Assembly (NCBI GenBank): GCA_945877315.1
Contig: CAMCRP010000004.1
Location: forward strand, 1 to 64,000
Origin: an uncultured Ruminococcus sp.
GTDB taxonomy: Bacteria > Bacillota > Clostridia > Oscillospirales > Ruminococcaceae
Reading direction: 5' to 3'
DNA length: 64,000 nucleotides
The stretch's first letter is position 1; every line of letters begins with the position of its first letter. Position numbers and translations under genes: made by a program. The notes beneath the pieces are model-generated. The model was not told where the DNA came from. It searched no databases and worked only from the letters and a program-made list of their open reading frames with translations. This document shows positions 44,163 to 50,043 of the stretch, piece by piece.

Positions 44163-44438
44163 TTATTCCTGCTTCATCTTTGCAAAGCAATCGCTGCAGT
44201 ATACGGGACGATCTTCTCTGGGTCTGAAAGGAACCTTAGCAACACCGCCGCAGGAAGCGCAGGTAGCCTCGAACATTTCTCTTTCGCCCTTTGCGCCGTT
44301 CTTTCTTGCGTCACGGCAGGACTTGCATCTCTGAGGTTCGTTCTGGAAGCCCTTTTCAGCATAAAACTCCTGCTCGCCGGCTGTGAAAACGAACTCATTT
44401 CCGCATTCCTTACATACCAATGTCTTGTCTTCAAACAT
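44163..44438 (-). CDS. Zinc-ribbon domain protein
   Basis: A 91-residue protein with four CxxC motifs: CKECG, CKSC, CASCG and CSDC, the first pair in the zf-trcl arrangement (LVCKECGNEFVFTAGEQEFY, EPQRCKSCR). Likely binds two zinc ions; function unknown, possibly nucleic-acid or ribosome related. GGGA lies upstream of the ATG. Confidence 0.85.
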   Translation of the reverse strand: MFEDKTLVCKECGNEFVFTAGEQEFYAEKGFQNEPQRCKSCRDARKNGAKGEREMFEATCASCGGVAKVPFRPREDRPVYCSDCFAKMKQE

Positions 44439-44466
44439 TTGAATTCCCTCGCTTAAAAATAAAATT

Positions 44467-44539
44467 TGGACCTGAGGACGGACTCACACCGACACCTTTG
44501 CTATGAAAAAACAACGCTCTTTAATTAAGCTACTTGGCC
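44467..44539 (-). pseudogene. tRNA-like remnant (Glu-type anticodon loop)
   Basis: On the minus strand the 73 bases show a tRNA order: D-arm TAGCTTAATTAAAGAGC, anticodon stem-like TTGTT/AGCAA with loop TTTTCAT (anticodon TTC), T-arm GGTGTGAGTCC and a CCA end. But the acceptor arms (GGCCAAG and CAGGTCC) do not pair well, the D-loop lacks GG and the T-loop is TGTGAGT instead of TTCGANT. It is therefore a decayed tRNA or a tRNA-like structured leader of the zinc-ribbon mRNA. It lies 10 bases after the sigma-factor gene. Confidence 0.4.
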
Positions 44540-44549
44540 ATATATAGAT

Positions 44550-45131
44550 TCAGAAAAGCTTAGTGAGTGCCGCCTTGAGCTTTCGTCTGGTACGCATCAG
44601 GGCGTTATCCACCGACTTTTCTGTGATCTTCAGCTGTGAAGCTATCTCCGAATAGGAGCAGCCGTCAAGGAACATACGGAAAATTTCCCATTCCTTCTGT
44701 GACAGCACTGAGGAAATAGTATCGTACATCTCCTTCATTTTCTCCCGTTCTATCAGAATATCCTCGGGAGTGGGATTAGGCTGCCCGTAATCCTCTTCAT
44801 CGCTTATCTCATCGGCTTCGGGGATATGCTTTGCTGCGGCGTTCCTCATTTTGTTAGAAACGCACACATCTGCGTATGTTGCGAAGCTTGCGCCCTTTGA
44901 CCTGTCGTAGGTTTCCGCTGCTTTTAAAAGGGCAAGCATACCCTCCTGCAGCATATCGTCTGAATCTACGGGATACTTCAAAGCGAATTTATACGCTTTT
45001 GTCAGGACAAGCCTTGTAAATCTTGCTGCCAGATAGGGGAAGGCGGTGTTATCCGACCTGCAAAGCTCAGCCAGCTCCTCGTCAGACATTCGAGAGAGTG
45101 CTGTTTCACTGTAATCGCAGACATTTGCCAT
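44550..45131 (-). CDS. Sigma-70 family factor, SigH-like
   Basis: A 193-residue sigma factor with region 2 (VDSDDMLQEGMLALLKAAET, FATYADVCVSNKMRNA) and region 4 (LSQKEWEIFRMFLDGCSYSE, IASQLKITEKSVDNALMRTR), lacking region 3. The LxQEGxxxLxKA and SFATYADVCV wording resembles SigH (Spo0H), the early sporulation sigma, but the protein is shorter than B. subtilis SigH, so the name is tentative. Own consensus promoter. Confidence 0.75.
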   Translation of the reverse strand: MANVCDYSETALSRMSDEELAELCRSDNTAFPYLAARFTRLVLTKAYKFALKYPVDSDDMLQEGMLALLKAAETYDRSKGASFATYADVCVSNKMRNAAAKHIPEADEISDEEDYGQPNPTPEDILIEREKMKEMYDTISSVLSQKEWEIFRMFLDGCSYSEIASQLKITEKSVDNALMRTRRKLKAALTKLF

Positions 45132-45160
45132 TATGGAACCTCGATGATCTTTATACGATT

Positions 45161-45189
45161 ATTATAACAGTTTGTAACGCATTTGTCAA
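45161..45189 (-). promoter_or_regulatory. Promoter of the SigH-like gene
   Basis: Minus strand TTGACA (45184-45189), 17-base spacer, TATAAT (45161-45166). Confidence 0.9.
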
Positions 45190-45269
45190 GTAAATTTTAA
45201 AATACGGGGATAATTGTCGTAATCGGATAGTTTTCTCTAATTTTTACAAGGAAAAACATACAAATTTAA

Positions 45270-45329
45270 CAAAAATGGCTGTGATATTTCGGAGTGAAGC
45301 TATCTCCATACCGAAGGAATATCACAGCC
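45270..45329 (-). terminator. Terminator of the DivIVA-like gene
   Basis: GGCTGTGATATT (45277-45288) pairs exactly with AATATCACAGCC (45318-45329); inner pairs TCGG/CCGA and GGAG/CTCC stack on it. On the minus strand it is followed by ATTTTTGTT. Confidence 0.8.
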
Positions 45330-45342
45330 GCATTGGTTTTAT

Positions 45343-46434
45343 TTACATATCGTCAAGCTTAAGGGAAGAAGGATCCACGGTTCCGTCGTAATCGTCCACT
45401 TCTTCGGCGGGCAAGGATGCACCTGTAGTCTGTGCTTCGACAGCCTTTGCAAAGCTTTCAAGCTCGCTGAGATCGAATCCCATCATTGCCTTAGCAGTAG
45501 GCTTCTTGGGAGGTTCCGGCTTGGGTGCGGGAGCAGGAGTTGGTGCAGGTGCGGGTTTGGGAGCCGGAGCAGGTGCGGGAGCGGGCTTAGGAGCGGGGGC
45601 AGCGGGTATCGGAGCCTTGGGGGCGGGAGCGGATGCCTTCATACTATCGGCAGCCGGGTTAAGTCCGTTTTTTATTGAGGAAGTCGTTCTTGTAATAGCT
45701 TCCTTAGCAGTGCTCAGCTTGGACAGACTCTCGCTTGTGAACATTTCGAGAACTTCATTGAGCTTAGCAACATTTTCTTCGATGGTGGACAGTTCTACTG
45801 TAACTTCAGCCTTAACTCTGTCAGAAGCAGCACGCATTTCAGCGGACTTATCCTGAGCATCGGCAAGAACCTTTCTTGCGTTGTCGTTAGCGTTGCTTAC
45901 GATAGTTGCAGCCTTGACATTAGCCTCGTCAACGACCTGATTTGCAAGCTTCTTTGCGTCCTCGTCCATCTTCTTGGCATTTTCCTTAGCCTGTGCAACG
46001 ATAGCGTTAGCAGACTTCTGAGCCTCGATGAATACGTTGGAAATGTCGAATGCTGCGGAATCGTTGGAACCGCTGCCTGCATTTGCCTTAGCATCATCAA
46101 GCTGACGTTCCAGATCGGCACACTTTTCCTTGAGAGCTTCAATTTCCTTATTCTTAGATGTGATCTCGTCCTCAGAGCTCTTCAGCTGGAGCTTGAGGGT
46201 ATCGTTATTTGCCTGCAGCTCGGATATCTTTGCCTTATCTGCAGCAAGCAGCTCCTCATATTTTTCAGCTCCGTCAAAGTTCGCAGAGCCTGCGCCCTCG
46301 AGCATTGCTTTTTTCTCTTCAAGCTCTGATTCGAGAGTGTAAATTTTGGTGTTCAGCTCATCGACATAATTCAGTACGTCTTTTTTATCGAATCCGCCGA
46401 AGCTGACCGTTTTAAGAAAACCTGTACTCTCCAT
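45343..46434 (-). CDS. DivIVA-like coiled-coil protein with Ala/Pro/Lys-rich tail
   Basis: 363 residues. The N-terminus (LKTVSFGGFDKKDVLNYVDEL) resembles the DivIVA/GpsB membrane-binding head. A first coiled coil spans about 28-120, a second helical region (AQKSANAIVAQAKENAKKMD onward) about 135-255, followed by a PAPAPKPAP-type segment (about 268-310) and an acidic end (FDLSELESFAKAVEAQ). Such proteins scaffold polar or septal complexes. The exact partner is unknown. Confidence 0.75.
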   Translation of the reverse strand: MESTGFLKTVSFGGFDKKDVLNYVDELNTKIYTLESELEEKKAMLEGAGSANFDGAEKYEELLAADKAKISELQANNDTLKLQLKSSEDEITSKNKEIEALKEKCADLERQLDDAKANAGSGSNDSAAFDISNVFIEAQKSANAIVAQAKENAKKMDEDAKKLANQVVDEANVKAATIVSNANDNARKVLADAQDKSAEMRAASDRVKAEVTVELSTIEENVAKLNEVLEMFTSESLSKLSTAKEAITRTTSSIKNGLNPAADSMKASAPAPKAPIPAAPAPKPAPAPAPAPKPAPAPTPAPAPKPEPPKKPTAKAMMGFDLSELESFAKAVEAQTTGASLPAEEVDDYDGTVDPSSLKLDDM

Positions 46435-46548
46435 AAGTAACTAACCTCCAAAAGTTTATTTTACGCGGCGAACCGCATAGATATTTCCGCAAGTAAAGCG
46501 GCGGCAGCTTTCAAAAATGCTTTTGGCTGCCTATCAGGTTACATAGAT

Positions 46549-46577
46549 ATTATATCATATTTATTCACATTTCACAA
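46549..46577 (-). promoter_or_regulatory. Promoter of the DivIVA-like gene
   Basis: Minus strand TTGTGA (46572-46577), 17-base spacer, TATAAT (46549-46554). The roughly 110-base leader contains a GGCAGC/GCTGCC hairpin. Confidence 0.75.
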
Positions 46578-46696
46578 TAGAATTTTAAAAATATTTTTAG
46601 ACAAAAAATTCTGACAAATTTCGTGCATTTTCCACATAAATTACCTGCGATTTTGTACGCTATTAGGCTAACATAGGAAAACATCACAAATAATTG

Positions 46697-47620
46697 CTAT
46701 TTTTCGGTCTTTTTGAGCATAAACCAAGTCCCCAGAGTAGCCGCCACCGAAAGTCCCACGGCAAACCAGGTATAGCACATGGGCAGGTCGGGGACATTCA
46801 TTCCGTAGAAGCTGAAAACTATGGTTGGGATAGCCATCAGAATGGTGATGACCGTAAGCCTTTTCATTACGATATTCAGGTTATTTGAGATAACAGACGC
46901 AAAGGTATCGGTCATTCCCGAAAGAATGCTTGAATATATGCCTGCCATTTCAATAGCCTGCTTTACCTCAGTCAGTACGTCCTCCAGCAGGTCCTGATCG
47001 TCCTCATAAAGCTTGATTATACGGCCTCGGAGTATCTTTTCGAGAGTGACCTCGTTTGATTTCAGGGAAGTGGAAAAATATACCAGAGATTTCTGGAGAT
47101 CCAGCATCTGGATAAGCTCCTTGTTCTTCATGGATTTCTGGAGCTGTTTTTCGGTGAAATTGGTCAGCTTGTCGATTTGTTTCAGATAGGCAAGGAACTT
47201 CATTGCTATCCTCAGCAGGATATTCAGCACAAACTGAGTTTTCAGCTGAGTGCGGAGATTTCTTATCTGACCGCCGCACATTTCCCTGATTATAATATTC
47301 TCTCTAAGGCTGATGGTGAAAACGTAATCGGGGGTGAGGATAATGCCCATAGGCATGGTGTAATAGGAAATAGCGTTCTGATTATCCGTTTCGGCAACGG
47401 CGTAGTCGACGATTATCAGAGTCTGATCCTCCTCGGTTTCAATACGGGACGACTCCTCCTCATCGAGGGAGGAACGGACGAAGCCTGCGTCCAGCTCAAA
47501 CTCGGTGATAATGCGGTCTATCTCCTCCTGAGTGGGGGCGGTGACTGAGATCCAGCAGCCGTTTTCAGCGGCATCGATGCTTGTCAGACCATCATCGCCC
47601 GTTTTGTAAAAGCTTATCAT
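46697..47620 (-). CDS. corA: CorA-family magnesium transporter
   Basis: Pentameric divalent-cation channel. Cytoplasmic N-terminal domain (1-240), two C-terminal TM helices with the diagnostic YGMNVPDLP loop near residue 273, and a short basic end (LKKTEK). Length 307 is normal. The start codon lies 3 bases after the U-run of a hairpin, and a 30-codon ORF with a strong ribosome site lies just upstream, suggesting leader-dependent expression. Confidence 0.93.
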   Translation of the reverse strand: MISFYKTGDDGLTSIDAAENGCWISVTAPTQEEIDRIITEFELDAGFVRSSLDEEESSRIETEEDQTLIIVDYAVAETDNQNAISYYTMPMGIILTPDYVFTISLRENIIIREMCGGQIRNLRTQLKTQFVLNILLRIAMKFLAYLKQIDKLTNFTEKQLQKSMKNKELIQMLDLQKSLVYFSTSLKSNEVTLEKILRGRIIKLYEDDQDLLEDVLTEVKQAIEMAGIYSSILSGMTDTFASVISNNLNIVMKRLTVITILMAIPTIVFSFYGMNVPDLPMCYTWFAVGLSVAATLGTWFMLKKTEK

Positions 47621-47623
47621 TTT

Positions 47624-47650
47624 AAAAACCGCCTTTCACGGAAGGGCGGT
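47624..47650 (-). promoter_or_regulatory. Hairpin directly upstream of corA
   Basis: On the minus strand ACCGCCCTTC pairs with GAAAGGCGGT (47628-47637 with 47641-47650; two G-U) around a 3-base loop and is followed by five T, then AAA and the corA ATG. Its 5' arm begins inside the stop codon of the leader ORF; its 3' arm contains AAAGG, the only ribosome-site-like sequence of corA. It can act as an attenuator or as a lid on translation. Confidence 0.75.
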
Positions 47651-47742
47651 CATAGGCACACGTCAGACAGCTCTCCCGTATTATTTTTTATTGCGGACAT
47701 ACCGTTGCTGTCACATTGCGGCAGATACGGGTCGCTGTTCAT
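47650..47742 (-). CDS. Leader peptide ORF of corA (30 codons)
   Basis: Too short for ordinary ORF tracks. A near-perfect ribosome site AAAAGGAGGT (47748-47757 on the minus strand) lies 6 bases before the ATG. The peptide starts MNSDPYLPQCDSNG and ends GELSDVCL, with two Pro and five acidic residues. Its TGA overlaps the base of the hairpin before corA. In Salmonella and E. coli, corA and mgtA have short leader ORFs (corL, mgtL) that couple translation to Mg expression; an analogous role is inferred here. Confidence 0.7.
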   Translation of the reverse strand: MNSDPYLPQCDSNGMSAIKNNTGELSDVCL

Positions 47743-47789
47743 AGCGCACCTCCTTTTGGTTTTTTGGGGGAACACACCCCGCATATTTA

Positions 47790-47818
47790 ATTATAACTCA
47801 TATAGGAACGGATTTCAA
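47790..47818 (-). promoter_or_regulatory. Promoter of the corA leader transcript
   Basis: Minus strand TTGAAA (47813-47818), 17-base spacer, TATAAT (47790-47795). A small GGGG/CCCC hairpin is near the predicted 5' end. I see no M-box-like riboswitch in this short leader. Confidence 0.8.
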
Positions 47819-47851
47819 GTCTTTACCGAAATTTTACTTTTCTCGGACGTA

Positions 47852-48373
47852 TCAGTAAAACCGTTCGCTGATATGGAAATTGGACGCATTGAGCCATATA
47901 AGGGGCTTATAGATATGTGCTGCATTTTCCCTGACATCTCCCGCAAACTCATTTCGGAAGGAGGTCAGCAGCACGCAGTCTGCCATTTCCGACATAAATC
48001 TGTCACATTCCCGCAGGCAGTCGGGGACAAACTCCTCGCCCGAATAGATAACGCTTTCCGCCTTGTCAATGACGTTCTGACAGCGTTTCCGAAAAGCCTG
48101 GGGAAGGTCATCGGAGAAACCCTCGTAGGGCAGGCAGCTGATAAGGCTGATTTTTTCAAAGCCGGGGAAATCCTTTTTCAGGCTGAGCACGGCTTCACCC
48201 GTCCACAGCGGCACACCGGGGTAGCAGCCGCACATAAAGGTCGTAAATCCGCCTGCGTAAAGACGGGTGATATTCCGAAGCAGCTCTACTTTTAACAGGG
48301 TCGTTCTGACCTCGGTTTCCCCCGAAAGATAGTTATCCTTTACGGCAGGCAGACCTATTGATGCACAAATCAT
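47852..48373 (-). CDS. SLOG-family (DUF1273-like) protein
   Basis: A 173-residue Rossmann-like protein; FTTFMCGCYPGVPLWTGEAV and LISCLPYEGFSDDLP correspond to the DUF1273/YpsA SLOG fold, which in other members binds nucleotides or related ligands. The usual G-A-x-G-x-D at the binding loop reads G-C-Y-P-G-V-P, so the pocket is altered. It starts 16 bases after a HEPN gene and is the third gene of an apparent NTase-HEPN-SLOG operon. Confidence 0.7.
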   Translation of the reverse strand: MICASIGLPAVKDNYLSGETEVRTTLLKVELLRNITRLYAGGFTTFMCGCYPGVPLWTGEAVLSLKKDFPGFEKISLISCLPYEGFSDDLPQAFRKRCQNVIDKAESVIYSGEEFVPDCLRECDRFMSEMADCVLLTSFRNEFAGDVRENAAHIYKPLIWLNASNFHISERFY

Positions 48374-48389
48374 GCGGTAAACATTCCTT

Positions 48390-48848
48390 TCATTCTGCGC
48401 TGCGGCGTTCGGGCTTGCGGCGGTGGTAGCTTCGGTAATCGAATTTCAGCAGCTCGCAGATGTGAAAGAGCATTTCCCTTGTGCAGCTGAGAATGTCGTC
48501 GGCATCGTCGTAGGAGATGGCCAGCGGAATATCGGCGGGGTAGCGTGTTTCGATGTAGTATCGGTTGAGCATGGTAGATTTTGTCAGCCAGCGCATAAAA
48601 TCGGTATCTATCATAGCCGCCTGTTTGCAGAGCCATGTAAGGTTGTGTCCGTCGAAAAGCTTCTTGTTTTTGTAAAGCAGGAAGGCTTTCAAGGACTTTT
48701 CAAAGCACTGCTGACAATGGAAAACGCAGATTGACTGCAGCTTTTCTTCCTTATGGAGGACGTCCGCTGCCAAATAGTCCTCAAAGGCATGGAAAAGCCA
48801 GTCGTTATAGCGTCGGCTGTCGGTATTATGATTGCTGCTTCTGCTCAT
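48390..48848 (-). CDS. HEPN-domain protein
   Basis: 152-residue all-helical HEPN protein: HCQQCFEKSLKAFLLYKNK near 44, GHNLTWLCKQA near 67 and the NRYYIETRYP motif near 95 typical of HEPN partners of minimal nucleotidyltransferases. Many HEPN proteins are RNases in toxin-antitoxin or defence modules. The start overlaps the NTase-like gene by 23 bases, so the two are translationally coupled. Confidence 0.85.
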   Translation of the reverse strand: MSRSSNHNTDSRRYNDWLFHAFEDYLAADVLHKEEKLQSICVFHCQQCFEKSLKAFLLYKNKKLFDGHNLTWLCKQAAMIDTDFMRWLTKSTMLNRYYIETRYPADIPLAISYDDADDILSCTREMLFHICELLKFDYRSYHRRKPERRSAE

Positions 48849-49146
48849 AAAGTATCACTCCCGCAGTATCTATCCTGTACGCAAAGGTGCAGTCATCGTC
48901 GAGAAGCTCGTTCCATTCGCCCACATTATAGGCAATAATATCGAATGGTATCTCGCACTCCGTGTTCATATATACCTCTCCCTCAAACTCGCCAACGTTT
49001 ATATTATCGGTGACGATAATGCAAAGCTTAAATGAGGTAAGCTCTCCCGAATTATTCCGTTTTGCGGACACGAGAAAGATCTCCAGCGGCATAAATTTTT
49101 CGACGATCTCGTCTGTCAGCTTTTTGATAACGGGTTCAACATTCAT
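48826..49146 (-). CDS. Degenerate minimal nucleotidyltransferase-like protein
   Basis: 106 residues from the ATG at 49146 (AAGGGTG upstream). The fold and position match MNT partners of HEPN proteins, but the catalytic pattern FGSxARG...SDxDL is replaced by LVSAKRN...SFKL, so both metal-binding Asp residues of that motif are missing; a later Asp (FDIIAYN) is kept. It is probably a non-catalytic partner, or the assignment is wrong. First gene of the three-gene operon. Confidence 0.6.
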   Translation of the reverse strand: MNVEPVIKKLTDEIVEKFMPLEIFLVSAKRNNSGELTSFKLCIIVTDNINVGEFEGEVYMNTECEIPFDIIAYNVGEWNELLDDDCTFAYRIDTAGVILYEQKQQS

Positions 49147-49179
49147 AAAATCACCCTTCCTTCTATTGATATTATTATC

Positions 49180-49208
49180 ATTATAGCACAAATCAAGTCA
49201 AATTGCAA
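49180..49208 (-). promoter_or_regulatory. Promoter of the NTase-HEPN-SLOG operon
   Basis: Minus strand TTGCAA (49203-49208), 17-base spacer, TATAAT (49180-49185). Confidence 0.75.
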
Positions 49209-49243
49209 TAAAAATTTGGAAAATGCGGACGTTTGTTTTTAGC

Positions 49244-49290
49244 TTAATGTGAAAAGTGAAAAGTGGAGCTTTTGAATTTCACGTATATTC
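49244..49290 (+). repeat. Dispersed purine-rich intergenic repeat, copy C
   Basis: TTAATGTGAAAAGTG (49244-49258) matches the minus strand of the 19501-19540 copy exactly over 15 bases, followed by a tandem GAAAAGTGGAG unit and a diverged end. Confidence 0.6.
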
Positions 49291-49315
49291 TTTGAAATAT
49301 AAACGAATTATTGTA

Positions 49316-49334
49316 GGGGCGGGTTCCCCGTCCC
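49316..49334. repeat. GC-rich hairpin repeat
   Basis: GGGGCGGG (49316-49323) pairs with CCCGTCCC (49327-49334) around TTC. The wording TGTAGGGGCGGGTTCCCCGT matches a type of short intergenic palindrome seen often in gut Firmicutes; here it stands alone in the AT-rich gap 49192-49388. Confidence 0.5.
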
Positions 49335-49388
49335 GCAGATATCCGCTTTTTGAGCTGGATTATTGGGTAGATACGTTGAATATTATTC

Positions 49389-49429
49389 AAAAAAATCGGT
49401 CTGACCGATACATATGTCAGTCAGACCGA
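49389..49429 (-). terminator. Terminator of the methyltransferase gene
   Basis: TCGGTCTGAC pairs exactly with GTCAGACCGA (49396-49405 with 49420-49429); on the minus strand it is followed by seven T. Confidence 0.85.
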
Positions 49430-49435
49430 AATAAT

Positions 49436-50029
49436 TCAGAACAAGCTAATATCGGGCGCACCCTTCCAGATAAATACGGGAATAGGCGGACAGTTGGGAC
49501 GGTTCACAAAATCCGTTACAATGACCGTAAACTCACGGTGGTCAATGGTGCGGATATATTCAAGCAGGGCGTCACGTTCCTCAAAGCCCGTGTCACGTCC
49601 GTAGTATATGACAAGGCTCATCAAACCGCCGTCGGAGAGAAGCCGAAGCCCCTTTTCCACCGCTTCTATGCTGGTTTCCTTTCTGGTATTCACCGAATGG
49701 TCGCCGCCGGGGAGCCAGCCGAAATTAAAGGTTATGCAGGACACGGTGCCGTCCTCCGCATAGCTGTCCATATTGCTGTGACTGTCCAGATGAAGCCTTG
49801 CAATGTCAGACAATCCCCGCTCGTTCAGAAGCTGCGCAGTGCTGTCAATGGCGTCCTTCTGAATGTCAAAGCTGTGGACTGTGCCCTCACTGCCTGTAAG
49901 CTCGCAGAGAAAGGCTGTGTCAAAGCCTCTGCCCGCCGTTGCGTCTATGCAGAGATCGCCTTTTTTAACGTGTTTTTTTAAGATGGCGTGGCAAACGTCC
50001 AGCGCCGAAAAATTCCTGTTATTTCCCAT
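49436..50029 (-). CDS. mnmM: tRNA wobble-uridine methyltransferase MnmM-like
   Basis: Class I SAM methyltransferase of the YtqB/rRNA-methylase family, 197 residues: GDLCIDATAGRGFDTAFL is motif I, FDIQKDAI motif II, and FNFGWLPGGDHSVNT is diagnostic. YtqB of B. subtilis (MnmM) completes mnm5s2U34 in tRNA by methylating nm5s2U. Single gene between the repeat-rich gap and a large membrane protein. Confidence 0.88.
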   Translation of the reverse strand: MGNNRNFSALDVCHAILKKHVKKGDLCIDATAGRGFDTAFLCELTGSEGTVHSFDIQKDAIDSTAQLLNERGLSDIARLHLDSHSNMDSYAEDGTVSCITFNFGWLPGGDHSVNTRKETSIEAVEKGLRLLSDGGLMSLVIYYGRDTGFEERDALLEYIRTIDHREFTVIVTDFVNRPNCPPIPVFIWKGAPDISLF

Positions 50030-50043
50030 AAAACCGCCGTTCC

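Noticed and set aside
47621..47851. M-box magnesium riboswitch upstream of corA
   Set aside because: The leader from the predicted start is only about 160 nt and mostly holds the short ORF; the multi-helix M-box architecture is not visible.
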